64,000 nucleotides of DNA from the NCBI GenBank assembly GCA_910578885.1, contig CAJTSH010000005.1:19431-83430 (forward strand). Direction: 5' to 3'. Origin of the DNA: an uncultured Lachnospiraceae bacterium. Lineage in GTDB: Bacteria > Bacillota > Clostridia > Lachnospirales > Lachnospiraceae. The position numbers and the translations under genes are program-made. Under the pieces are notes generated by a model. It saw only the letters and a list, made by a program, of their open reading frames with translations, searched no databases and was not told the origin of the DNA. Of the stretch, positions 53,663 to 62,282 are shown one piece after another (positions within the stretch are counted from its first letter, which is position 1; every line of letters begins with the position of its first letter).

Positions 53663-54937
53663 TCACTGTACTGCCTCTCCCGCGGACAATCCCGCCAGAT
53701 AACCGCTGGACCATGCAACCTGCAAATTAAACCCTCCGGTCAGTGCGTCAACATCCAAAAGCTCTCCTGCAAAATAGAGTCCCTGCAAGAATCTGGATTC
53801 CATCGTAGAAGGATTAACCTCTTTTGTACTTACACCGCCTCTTGTAATAATGGCTTCCTCAAAGCCCCGAAGTCCTGTCAGCGTCACCGGAAACTGCTTC
53901 GTACACGCCACCAGCCGCATTCTCTCTTCTCTGGTGATTTCATTTACTTTTTTATCGGGCGGTATCTCGCTTAATTGTATCATGACAGGGACTAATTTGG
54001 AAGGGTAGAGCTTCATTATTGCATTTGAAAACTGCCGGTTTAATCCTTCTTTAAAGTCACGGACTATCCTGTGATCTAACTGTTCGTAGGATAATGCCGG
54101 TTTTAAATCAATTTCCATTTGGAGATTCCGCTTCAATATCGCATCATTAACCAGACTGCTGGCGCTCAAAATCAGAGGTCCGCTCACGCCGAAATGCGTA
54201 AAGAGCATCTCTCCAAATTCAGAAAACAGCCGTTTTTTACCATCCGAAATTGTCGCTTTCACATTCTTAAGTGAAAGCCCCATCAATTCCCTGACATAGT
54301 CTTCCTTCGCCGTAAACGGAACCAGAGACGGACAGCATTCTATGATAGTATGTCCCAATTCTCTCGCAAAATGATAGCCGTCGCCGGTTGAACCTGTAGA
54401 AGAATAAGAACAGCCTCCGGTTGCCAAAATCACCGCATCCGCAGCTTCCCTTCTGCCATCTGCAAGAAGCACGCCTGCAATCCGTTTTGGGGCTGCGCCA
54501 TCTTCCTTCGGTGGTTCACCAGCCTGTGTCAGAATCGACTGAACTCGGGTGTTCAAAAAAGTACGCACATGATTTTGTTTCAATGCGCGCTTTAACGCAG
54601 CAATTACATCCGAAGAATGATCCGATGCCGGAAAAACCCGGTTTCCCCGCTCTGTTTTTACCTTCATCCCCTGGTTTTCAAAAAAATCCATGACCCGAAA
54701 ATTATCAAAACTATAAATGGCACTGTACATAAACTTGCTGTTTCTTATAATATTTCCAAACAGCTCTGTTGTATCACAGGCATTTGTCAGATTGCAGCGT
54801 CCCTTTCCTGTGATGAACAGCTTTTTCCCCAATTTCTCGTTCTGCTCATACAAAGTCACCTGACAGCCTGTCTGTGCAGCAGCAACCGCCGCCATCATGC
54901 CTGCCGCTCCGCCTCCGATTACAATCACCTTACTCAT
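53663..54937 (-). CDS. BaiN/HI0933-family NAD(P)/FAD-dependent oxidoreductase
   Basis: 424 aa from the ATG at 54937 (MSKVIVIGGGAAGMMA), overlapping the rpiR-like stop by 8 bp. The FAD-binding GxGxxG and KLGKKLFITGKGRCNLTN are present, then ATGGCSYSSTGSTGDGY and the C-terminal NLQVAWSSGYLAG. BaiN of the bile acid pathway belongs to this family, but the family is broad and most members are uncharacterised, so bile acid activity is not claimed. Confidence 0.88.
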   Translation of the reverse strand: MSKVIVIGGGAAGMMAAVAAAQTGCQVTLYEQNEKLGKKLFITGKGRCNLTNACDTTELFGNIIRNSKFMYSAIYSFDNFRVMDFFENQGMKVKTERGNRVFPASDHSSDVIAALKRALKQNHVRTFLNTRVQSILTQAGEPPKEDGAAPKRIAGVLLADGRREAADAVILATGGCSYSSTGSTGDGYHFARELGHTIIECCPSLVPFTAKEDYVRELMGLSLKNVKATISDGKKRLFSEFGEMLFTHFGVSGPLILSASSLVNDAILKRNLQMEIDLKPALSYEQLDHRIVRDFKEGLNRQFSNAIMKLYPSKLVPVMIQLSEIPPDKKVNEITREERMRLVACTKQFPVTLTGLRGFEEAIITRGGVSTKEVNPSTMESRFLQGLYFAGELLDVDALTGGFNLQVAWSSGYLAGLSAGEAVQ

Positions 54938-55856
54938 CTCTGTTACCCAACCTTGCATACCGCATTTTCAGCGAATCATCTATGTAGTTGATTTCGTCAT
55001 TTTCATATACCTGATACTCGTCCCAAATTCCCTCCAACATCTCAAGGGTCGTTGCCACCTCATCCTGTTTCTTCATACAAAGCGCCACAATCAAAGCGTT
55101 GATAACGCTAAGGGGCGCAACCAGAGAATCCACGATAGAGGCCATATCGCTCTTTGCAATCAAGTTACAGGAGGAATACAGATTCATTGGAGAGTGCACG
55201 CTGTCAGTCAGCGTAATGACCTTGGCATTACGATTATTAGCAAATTCCATTGCCTTTAAGGTACGCATAGAATATCTTGGAAAACTGATACCAATAATCG
55301 CATCCTCCTTGTTGATTCGTACCATCTGCTCAAACAGCTCGCTGGAACTGTTTGTCTGTAGTAAAACCACATCATCAAACATTAAATTAAAATAAAATGC
55401 CAAAAAACTGGCAAGCGGTGCGCAGCTGCGGATTCCGATAACATAAATACGTCTGGCAGAAAGAATCGTATCTACCGCCATTTCAAATGCGTTCTGGTCT
55501 ATGTGCTCTAATGTATTCTTGATTTTCTCCATATCTGCCTGAAGCACTGTCTCTAAAATCTGAGACTGGCTGATTCTGCCATAAGTCACTTCCATCCGCT
55601 GTATGGAATTTAATTTATTGCGCACCATTTCTTCTAACGCCTTCTGAAATTCCGGATATCCCTTGTATCCCAAATGAGTTGCAAAACGAACTACTGTCGA
55701 TTCGCTGACCCCTACAACGGCTCCAAGTTTTGCTGCCGTTAAAAAGACTGCTTTGTCATAATTATCCGTAATATAAGCGGCAAGTATCTTCTGTCCTTTA
55801 CTCAGTCCTCCATATGCTTCATTGATTCGGTTTGTCAAATCATTTTTACCACCCAT
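54930..55856 (-). CDS. RpiR/MurR family regulator with SIS domain
   Basis: 308 aa from the ATG at 55856 (MGGKNDLTNRINEAYGG); the longer frame to 55970 would run through the palindromic element. N-terminal HTH_6 (KILAAYITDNY, VSESTVVRFATHLGYKG) and C-terminal sugar-phosphate SIS domain (VIGIRSCAPLASFLAFY, GISFPRYSMRTLKAM, about 130-260). A sugar phosphate is the likely effector. There is no linked sugar pathway; it is coupled to the flavoprotein gene. Confidence 0.9.
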   Translation of the reverse strand: MGGKNDLTNRINEAYGGLSKGQKILAAYITDNYDKAVFLTAAKLGAVVGVSESTVVRFATHLGYKGYPEFQKALEEMVRNKLNSIQRMEVTYGRISQSQILETVLQADMEKIKNTLEHIDQNAFEMAVDTILSARRIYVIGIRSCAPLASFLAFYFNLMFDDVVLLQTNSSSELFEQMVRINKEDAIIGISFPRYSMRTLKAMEFANNRNAKVITLTDSVHSPMNLYSSCNLIAKSDMASIVDSLVAPLSVINALIVALCMKKQDEVATTLEMLEGIWDEYQVYENDEINYIDDSLKMRYARLGNRDE

Positions 55857-55884
55857 GCCATAGCTTCCATCCCAATCATAAATT

Positions 55885-56030
55885 TGTAACAGTTCAGCCT
55901 TCGGCTTCCCTGTTACGGAATCCGCCCCATTCCGAGTTTGCCGGAGGCAAAGGGGCGGATTCTCCGGCAATTAAACTTTATTAGCCGCTAACCGCGCAGC
56001 AGGTGCGCAGTTGTAGGCTGAACTGTTACA
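55885..56030. repeat. 146-bp element with 16-bp perfect terminal inverted repeats
   Basis: TGTAACAGTTCAGCCT (55885-55900) and AGGCTGAACTGTTACA (56015-56030) are perfect inverse copies. Inside are AATCCGCCCC/GGGGCGGATT (55919-55928, 55952-55961), TTGCCGGAG/CTCCGGCAA (55938-55946, 55962-55970), and hairpins AGCC-TTC-GGCT, TTTGCC-GGA-GGCAAA and TTAG-CCG-CTAA. Several pairings exclude one another. It could be a MITE-like element or a structured leader of the rpiR gene. No target duplication is obvious. Confidence 0.65.
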
Positions 56031-56048
56031 TAAATTTCAGTACAAAAG

Positions 56049-56077
56049 GAAACTGCGCACGAAACGTACGCAGTTTC
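56049..56077 (-). terminator. Terminator of the PilZ gene
   Basis: GAAACTGCG and CGCAGTTTC form a 9-bp stem; on the minus strand CTTTTG follows. Confidence 0.6.
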
Positions 56078-56129
56078 ACCTTTTCCATTATAGCAAATCT
56101 ATGAAAAAACGCAATCCTTTTTCTTTGGA

Positions 56130-56774
56130 TTACCGAGACCGGCGTTTGGCTAATTCGCGCTTCTGTTTCATTGCAACATATTCAATCAAATCTACATTAC
56201 ATTCACGAACTGTTGCGCCAAATACCCGGCGTGTTTCTTCAACATCGACCTCACGAACCGCCGTCCCCGCAAGCTTTACAGACAATCCCAGATCTTTGTC
56301 CTGAAAGCTCAGATGAAACTCTCCAATATCTTCTATATGGAGGGACATATCGTCACTTACAAATCCGATACCTGTCTCACTGACATCTTTAATTGTCACG
56401 CTTTTCATCTCACGGGTATTGTCTATCTGCAGGATTCCCGATGTTCCGATATACTGCCGAAAAGTTTCCCGTCTGTTTAGTCTCTTGCCATCTTTGTCAG
56501 AATATATGACATGATATTTTTCTCCGCCATAGGTCACACTCTTCATTAGACATTTCTCCCATATCAGAGGCTTTCCCTCTTCCCCGGTATGCACCACATC
56601 CGTCTGGACCTGACTCACCTGAAAATTCACTACCATACCATTATGCATGATTGGTTCGATAAACAAAATGTTTTTCTGGTTCATCAAAATCTTGGTCGTA
56701 TATTCCCACGACGCGTCTTCATTCTTTGCAATAATCTGAATCTGCTCATTCTCCCCAATCTCGTATAGTTTCAT
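56130..56774 (-). CDS. PilZ domain protein, YcgR-like c-di-GMP effector
   Basis: 214 aa. N-terminal YcgR-like domain (about 1-95) and C-terminal PilZ domain. The c-di-GMP motifs RxxxR (RETFR, about 104-108) and DxSxxG (DVSETG, about 133-138) are intact. Effectors of this shape brake the flagellar motor or alter motility when c-di-GMP rises. Its promoter is not evident. Confidence 0.9.
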   Translation of the reverse strand: MKLYEIGENEQIQIIAKNEDASWEYTTKILMNQKNILFIEPIMHNGMVVNFQVSQVQTDVVHTGEEGKPLIWEKCLMKSVTYGGEKYHVIYSDKDGKRLNRRETFRQYIGTSGILQIDNTREMKSVTIKDVSETGIGFVSDDMSLHIEDIGEFHLSFQDKDLGLSVKLAGTAVREVDVEETRRVFGATVRECNVDLIEYVAMKQKRELAKRRSR

Positions 56775-56890
56775 TGTGTCACCTTATAATATTTTCAATA
56801 TTTTTTACATAGAAAATATATCAATATTTTTTAACTTTGTCTACAAAAAAATTATTATTTTCGACATTTTTCGACAGAAACGCAAAGAAA
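56775..56890. other. AT-rich intergenic region upstream of pilZ
   Basis: Very AT-rich, with two TGTCGAAAA direct repeats on the minus strand (near 56860-56880). No promoter can be assigned with confidence. Confidence 0.35.
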
Positions 56891-56919
56891 GAGGGCGCTT
56901 TCTACCGAAAACGCCCCTT
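56891..56919 (-). terminator. Terminator of the decarboxylase operon
   Basis: GGGCG...CGCCC with a 10-bp stem and a GGTA-type loop; TTTCTTT follows on the minus strand. Confidence 0.7.
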
Positions 56920-56931
56920 TTAAATTATAAA

Positions 56932-58350
56932 TTAAACCGGATAAGCTCCGTTTACCGTATCTGCAACACTTGCATCCACCTTGGTCTGCTGTGCCTGACG
57001 ATACTTAAAGAATTCCGTTGCGACCTGCGGGAACAGTGCATAGGTCAACACATCCTCATCCTGCTGTTTCCATTGCTTCATCTCTGCTTCAATCTTATCC
57101 AGCTCCGGCTCAAGCAAATCTGCATATCTGCAGGTAATTGCATTCTTCTTATCTTCACCGAGAACCTTGTCTACGATTTCAGGATTGAAAGGCTTTACGG
57201 TCTGTCCGTATTTGCCAAGCAGTACGTCCTTCGTCTCCTTGGTAGCCACTTTGTAACGCTCGCCCATCAATACGTTAAATACAGCCTGTGTACCGACAAT
57301 CTGAGAAGAAGGCGTTACAAGCGGCGGTTCACCAAGGTCTTTTCTTACCCGGGGAATCTCTTCCAGAACCTCCATATATTTATCTTCTGCATGCTGCTCT
57401 TTTAACTGTGATACCATGTTGGACAACATTCCGCCCGGCACCTGATACATTAAAGTCTGGATATCCACGCCCAATACCTTTGGATTCAGAAGACCGCTCT
57501 CCAATGCCTGCTCTCTCATCGGACGGAAATAATCTGCAATTTCTTTTAAGAGCTTCTGGTCAAAGTCCGGATCAAATTCCGTTCCGCGGAACGCTTCCGC
57601 CATAACCTCTGTTGCCGGCTGACTGGTTCCAAGCGCAAACGGAGACATTGCGGTATCAATGATATCGCAGCCCGCTTCTACCGCCTTAAGATAGGTCATA
57701 GACGCAACACCGGAAGTATAATGTGTATGAAGCTCAATCGGAAGGCTTGTAGATGATTTTAGCGCTTTTACAAGCTCTTGGGCCTTGTACGGCGTCAAAA
57801 GACCCGCCATATCCTTAATACATAAGGAATTAGCGCCCATTTCCTCTACCCTTTTCGCAATATCCATCCAATATTCCAGCGTATATGCGTCTCCAAGTGT
57901 GTAAGACAATGCGACCTGCGCATGACCCTTCTCTTTGTTACATGCGGTTACCGCCGTCTGCAAATTACGAATATCATTCAAACAGTCAAAAATACGGATG
58001 ATATCAATTCCGTTTGCAATGGATTTCTGAACAAAATACTCAACCACATCATCTGCATAAGGACGATATCCTAAGATATTCTGTCCGCGGAAAAGCATCT
58101 GCAATTTTGTATTTTTAAATCCGTCTTTTAACTTTCTCAAACGCTCCCACGGATCTTCTTTTAAGAAACGCAGTGAAGCGTCAAACGTAGCTCCGCCCCA
58201 GCACTCTACCGCATTGTATCCGACCTTATCCATCTTATCAATAATCGGCAGCATCTGCTCAGTGGTCATTCTCGTTGCAATCAATGACTGATGTGCATCA
58301 CGCAGTACAGTCTCTGTAATTTTTATAGGTTTCTTTATTTGTTCTGACAT
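56932..58350 (-). CDS. OadA/PycB-like carboxyltransferase alpha subunit (5S-type)
   Basis: 472 aa from the ATG at 58350 with GGAGG upstream. TIM barrel with VLRDAHQSLIATRM, the metal-binding LHTHYTSG and the catalytic Lys region LCIKDMAGLLTP. It transfers carboxyl between pyruvate/oxaloacetate and carrier biotin. It lacks a C-terminal biotin domain; the biotin carrier is the separate 123-aa protein. It is the last gene of the cluster. Confidence 0.9.
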   Translation of the reverse strand: MSEQIKKPIKITETVLRDAHQSLIATRMTTEQMLPIIDKMDKVGYNAVECWGGATFDASLRFLKEDPWERLRKLKDGFKNTKLQMLFRGQNILGYRPYADDVVEYFVQKSIANGIDIIRIFDCLNDIRNLQTAVTACNKEKGHAQVALSYTLGDAYTLEYWMDIAKRVEEMGANSLCIKDMAGLLTPYKAQELVKALKSSTSLPIELHTHYTSGVASMTYLKAVEAGCDIIDTAMSPFALGTSQPATEVMAEAFRGTEFDPDFDQKLLKEIADYFRPMREQALESGLLNPKVLGVDIQTLMYQVPGGMLSNMVSQLKEQHAEDKYMEVLEEIPRVRKDLGEPPLVTPSSQIVGTQAVFNVLMGERYKVATKETKDVLLGKYGQTVKPFNPEIVDKVLGEDKKNAITCRYADLLEPELDKIEAEMKQWKQQDEDVLTYALFPQVATEFFKYRQAQQTKVDASVADTVNGAYPV

Positions 58351-58418
58351 GATTTCCTCCATTCTATACGTGTTTTGCAGCTATTATTTAGGGAAACACT
58401 GATCTGATCAGTGTTTTC

Positions 58419-59570
58419 TTAGATTCCAAATATAGCCATAAAGATTCCGGCCGCTACCGCCGTACCGATTACACCGGCAACATTCGGTCCCATTGCATGC
58501 ATAAGCAAGAAGTTTGTCGGATCTTCTTCCGCTCCGACCTTCTGTGAGACACGAGCCGCCATAGGAACCGCAGATACTCCGGCAGAACCAATCAGCGGAT
58601 TGACCTTGCCATGTGTAAGCAGGCAGAGCAATTTACCGAACAGCACGCCTGCCGCCGTACCAAAAGCAAACGCTATTAATCCAAGAACAACGATCTGAAT
58701 TGTGCTCCAGTTGATGAATGCTTCTGCACTTGTGGAAGCGCCGACAGAAGTACCAAGCAAAATAACAACGATGTACATCATTGCGTTCGAAGCTGTCTCT
58801 GTCAACTGTCTTACCACACCCGACTCACGGAACAGATTACCTAACATCAACATACCAACAAGCGGCGCCGTTGTAGGAAGAATCATACATACAACAAGTG
58901 TAACAACGATCGGGAATAAAATCTTCTCCAGTTTGCTGACTGGACGAAGGTTCTCCATCTTAATGGCACGCTCCTTCTTCGTTGTCAGTAATTTCATGAT
59001 TGGCGGCTGGATAATCGGAACCAAAGACATATAAGAATATGCCGCCACCGCAATCGGTCCCATCAACCCTGTTTGTCCCAGCTTACCTGCCAAGAAGATG
59101 GAAGTCGGTCCGTCTGCACCACCGATGATAGATACAGCCGCAGCCGCTTTGTCATTGAATCCAAAGAAAATTGCCATCAAATATGCTGCAAAAATACCGA
59201 ACTGTGCTGCCGCTCCCAAAAGGAAACTGATCGGGTTCGCAATCAGCGGACCAAAGTCCGTCATCGCACCTACTCCAAGGAAAATCAAAGAAGGCAATAT
59301 TGACCATTCATCTAACGTATAAAAATAATACAGTAAACCACCCACACCATTGCTGGTCTCTTCCGGGCTGGCCATAATATCCGGATAAATATTTACCAGA
59401 AGCATACCAAACGCAATAGGAAGAAGCAACAGCGGCTCATAACCCTTTTTAATTGCCAGATATAAAAATACGCAGGCAACGGCAATCATCACGTAATTGC
59501 CCCATGTCAGGTTAAAGAACGCAGTCTGATGCAGGAGGTTGCTCATTGTTTCTCCAACATAACTTAACAT
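58419..59570 (-). CDS. Sodium-translocating decarboxylase beta subunit (OadB/GcdB/MmdB)
   Basis: 383 aa with about ten membrane segments. The conserved GGADGPTSIFLAGKL carries the essential Asp. Decarboxylation of carboxybiotin in this subunit drives Na+ export. AGGAGG precedes the ATG. It is between the biotin carrier (16 bp) and the 5S-type subunit. Confidence 0.96.
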   Translation of the reverse strand: MLSYVGETMSNLLHQTAFFNLTWGNYVMIAVACVFLYLAIKKGYEPLLLLPIAFGMLLVNIYPDIMASPEETSNGVGGLLYYFYTLDEWSILPSLIFLGVGAMTDFGPLIANPISFLLGAAAQFGIFAAYLMAIFFGFNDKAAAAVSIIGGADGPTSIFLAGKLGQTGLMGPIAVAAYSYMSLVPIIQPPIMKLLTTKKERAIKMENLRPVSKLEKILFPIVVTLVVCMILPTTAPLVGMLMLGNLFRESGVVRQLTETASNAMMYIVVILLGTSVGASTSAEAFINWSTIQIVVLGLIAFAFGTAAGVLFGKLLCLLTHGKVNPLIGSAGVSAVPMAARVSQKVGAEEDPTNFLLMHAMGPNVAGVIGTAVAAGIFMAIFGI

Positions 59571-59586
59571 AATTGTCCTCCTAGTC

Positions 59587-59958
59587 CTACTCGCTCAGTG
59601 TTGCCAATAATGCTCCTGCCTCTACGGAATCACCTACTGCGACTTCAATGCTTGCAACTGTACCGTCCGAAGGTGCAACAACAGGCGTCTCCATCTTCAT
59701 GATTTCAAGAATCAGAATTGTATCGCCTTTCTTAACAGCAGTACCGACAGCAGATTCAATCTTAAATACCTTTCCTGCCGCACCTGCTTCGATCTTGATG
59801 CTTCCTGCACCAGAGGATGCTGCTGCTTTCGGAGCCGCTGCTACAGGTGCAGGAGCTGCCTTTCTCGGCGCTGCCGCCGGAGCAGAAGCTGCCGCTCCGT
59901 TTTCTTCTACTGTAACGTCATAAACATTTCCATTTACTGTAATTGTATAGCTTTTCAT
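59587..59958 (-). CDS. Biotin carrier protein (OadC/GcdC/1.3S-like)
   Basis: 123 aa. Beta strand N-terminus, an Ala/Pro-rich linker (about 21-50) and the biotinyl domain. The biotinylated Lys88 is in EIMKMETP, with Ile where Ala is canonical (EAMKM). It shuttles carboxyl between the carboxyltransferases and OadB. Confidence 0.95.
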   Translation of the reverse strand: MKSYTITVNGNVYDVTVEENGAAASAPAAAPRKAAPAPVAAAPKAAASSGAGSIKIEAGAAGKVFKIESAVGTAVKKGDTILILEIMKMETPVVAPSDGTVASIEVAVGDSVEAGALLATLSE

Positions 59959-59983
59959 TTTAAATCCTCCTGATATTCCTTTC

Positions 59984-60697
59984 TTATCTTCTCTTAATAG
60001 AACGAACTACAAAATCATCTGTTGTCTGTCCGGTTGCTGCCGCAACTGCCGCCGCGATGACAGCTACAAGTTCCAAATCATCCTGCTGTGTTTCCCTTGC
60101 AGCAATCTGCTCTACCACCGGGCTGCTCTTTACCACTTCCACTTGTTCTTTCTTATTCCGATTCATAAAATACGGAATCAAACGGAAGGCATAAATAATG
60201 AGGCAGATTACGATCAAAATAACAAATACAGTTCCGATACCCATAATCGTATTCATTCCCGCATTAGACATCTTCTCGCCCAGAGACTGTACCGGATTGA
60301 TATTGACATCCTCCAGCTCCATCTTGTTATAATTGTATATAAAAGATACGATAACCGGTCTTTCTTCAAACTGAACTTCCTGTTCAACAGTCAGCGTTTT
60401 ACCAGACTTTGTGACAGTAAGCTCATTCCATCCGATAAAAGAGCCTATTCCCTCACATGCCTCGTCCCATCTTGTGATAAGATTCGCTGTCAATTCCTGT
60501 CCGCTTGACAGATACGCAGCCTTTTCTTCCTCGGAAAGGCTCATAAGAGTTCCAATTGTATTCTGGGCTACACTCTTTAATTCTTCATAGGAATGTCCAT
60601 TATAATCTACGGTCGTCGGATCCGTTTCTCCGCATGCGCTTAAGCCAAACATCAGGACAAGGCACATGCTTACAATCAGAAATAATTTTTTCTTCAT
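59984..60697 (-). CDS. OadG-like subunit with lipoprotein-type N-terminus
   Basis: 237 aa from the ATG at 60697. An N-terminal lipoprotein signal (FGLSACGETD) and an extracellular domain of about 120 residues precede a membrane segment (GIGTVFVILIVICLIIYAF) and a cytosolic OadG tail. Classical OadG is about 85 aa without an outer domain. It probably assembles the complex from outside. Function of the N-terminal domain unknown. Confidence 0.82.
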   Translation of the reverse strand: MKKKLFLIVSMCLVLMFGLSACGETDPTTVDYNGHSYEELKSVAQNTIGTLMSLSEEEKAAYLSSGQELTANLITRWDEACEGIGSFIGWNELTVTKSGKTLTVEQEVQFEERPVIVSFIYNYNKMELEDVNINPVQSLGEKMSNAGMNTIMGIGTVFVILIVICLIIYAFRLIPYFMNRNKKEQVEVVKSSPVVEQIAARETQQDDLELVAVIAAAVAAATGQTTDDFVVRSIKRR

Positions 60698-60710
60698 AAA
60701 CTTCACCTTT

Positions 60711-62147
60711 CTATTTTGCACCATGCTTCTTATATGGCGTATCCATACGCTTTGTATATAACATTTCAAATGCTGCAATGATATATTTTCTGGAATCAGC
60801 CGGCTCTACAATCAGATCCACATATCCTCTTCTTGCCGCCGTAAAGATATTAGACTGTAACTCGTCATATTCTTTTGCTTTTGCAGCAATCTCTTCTGCG
60901 GAAGCATCCGAATACATAATCCCGGCTGCCAGCTTCGCATCCATCATGCCTGTCTTGGCTGTCGGCCAGGCGTATACAAGGTCGGCGCCGATAGCCTTGG
61001 AATTCATAGTAACAGCAGCGCTTCCATAAGCTGTACCGGTGATTAAATTCACTTTCGGAACGGTTGCGTTCGCAAATGCAAATGTCATACGGCTCAATGC
61101 CTTCGCAAGATTCTTCTCCGAGCACATGCAAGCCTTAAATCCCGTCACATTCGTCAGGGATAATACCGGAATATCGAAAGCGTCGCAGAAAGAAATAAAT
61201 TCTGCCGCCTTATTGCAGCCCTTTGCTGTCAAGACAGTCTCAAATTCCTCCGCTTTCTTTCCCTCTTCGTCATAAATCTCACTGCAGTTTGCCACTGCAC
61301 CAACAGTCATACCGTTCAGCTTGATAAAACCGGTCACCATGCTCTTCGCATAATCCGCCTTGGTCTCGAAGAAAGCATGTCCATCGGATAACTCACTCAA
61401 TACAAAGTGAGGATCTCCTTTCATGATATCCAAGCTCTCACAAGCGCGGTTCAAATCGTCTGCACACTCGTCATATCTTCCGCACTCCGTATTATCACTC
61501 GGAAGCAGGCAGACAAGTTCACGGATAGAAGCTAAGATTTCATTTTCCGTTCCAATGCCGTCTATCACGCCTGAATTCTCACTCTGGAATACAGCCGCAG
61601 ATGAATCGCATTTCTCTATGCGGTTCCCCTCAATTGCATTCGGTGAATTTACGAACATCTTTCCTTTTTCTGATTCCATATATGCAAAATCACATAAGCC
61701 CGGAATCACGGAAAGCCCGCCGCCGCATGTACCGAAAACTGCGCAAATCTGCGGTATCACGCCGGAAGCCATGACCTGCTTTTCATAGATCATTCCCAAT
61801 GCGTCCAACGCATCCACTGATTCCTGAAGGCGGACGCCTGCGCAGTCCAAAAATCCGATAACCGGTGCGCCCATCTTCATCGCACGGTCATACACGGCTG
61901 CAATCTTCTTCGCATGCATCTCACCAATCGTTCCATTCAGTACAGAGACATCCTGACTGTATACAAATACCAGATTGCCGTCAATCAATCCGTGACCGGT
62001 AATGACGCCGTCAGATGGCGTATCCGTCTCACCCAGATTAAAATCTGTACTTCTTGCCGTAACCAGAGAACCGATTTCCATGAAGCTGTTATCATCTAAC
62101 AGCTTAGTAATCCTCTGTTCTGCTAAGTTGTTCATTCTGTTGCTCAT
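60711..62147 (-). CDS. MmdA/12S-type carboxyl transferase
   Basis: 478 aa from the ATG at 62147 (MSNRMNNLAEQRI) with GGAGGG upstream; the longer frame adds 44 residues of junk. Crotonase-like CT fold with two halves: SDGVITGHGLIDG, GTCGGGLSVIPG (oxyanion loop), and the second half LTNVTGFKACMCSEK and TGTAYGSAAVTMNS. Substrate is an acyl-CoA such as methylmalonyl-CoA or malonyl-CoA. It is the first gene of the cluster, behind a promoter. Confidence 0.9.
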   Translation of the reverse strand: MSNRMNNLAEQRITKLLDDNSFMEIGSLVTARSTDFNLGETDTPSDGVITGHGLIDGNLVFVYSQDVSVLNGTIGEMHAKKIAAVYDRAMKMGAPVIGFLDCAGVRLQESVDALDALGMIYEKQVMASGVIPQICAVFGTCGGGLSVIPGLCDFAYMESEKGKMFVNSPNAIEGNRIEKCDSSAAVFQSENSGVIDGIGTENEILASIRELVCLLPSDNTECGRYDECADDLNRACESLDIMKGDPHFVLSELSDGHAFFETKADYAKSMVTGFIKLNGMTVGAVANCSEIYDEEGKKAEEFETVLTAKGCNKAAEFISFCDAFDIPVLSLTNVTGFKACMCSEKNLAKALSRMTFAFANATVPKVNLITGTAYGSAAVTMNSKAIGADLVYAWPTAKTGMMDAKLAAGIMYSDASAEEIAAKAKEYDELQSNIFTAARRGYVDLIVEPADSRKYIIAAFEMLYTKRMDTPYKKHGAK

Positions 62148-62199
62148 TTCTCTTAGCCCTCCATCTATTTTAGAAAAATTGAAAAATTTCGCTAGGATA

Positions 62200-62228
62200 A
62201 TTGTATTACACTTAATATCCTTTTTCAA
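62200..62228 (-). promoter_or_regulatory. Promoter of the biotin decarboxylase cluster
   Basis: TTGAAA (62223-62228), 17 bp, TACAAT (62200-62205) on the minus strand. Confidence 0.65.
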
Positions 62229-62282
62229 TAGTAAATTGTTAATTTTTTCACCAAGTTGAAAACACCTCCAAAACACCACGAT

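Noticed and set aside
53663..54937. Bile acid 7-dehydroxylation enzyme BaiN
   Set aside because: The family is broad and no other bai gene is present; only the family is stated.
55919..55970. H-type pseudoknot
   Set aside because: The 10-bp and 9-bp stems leave no linker between the third and fourth arms, so they cannot form together. They are reported as alternatives.
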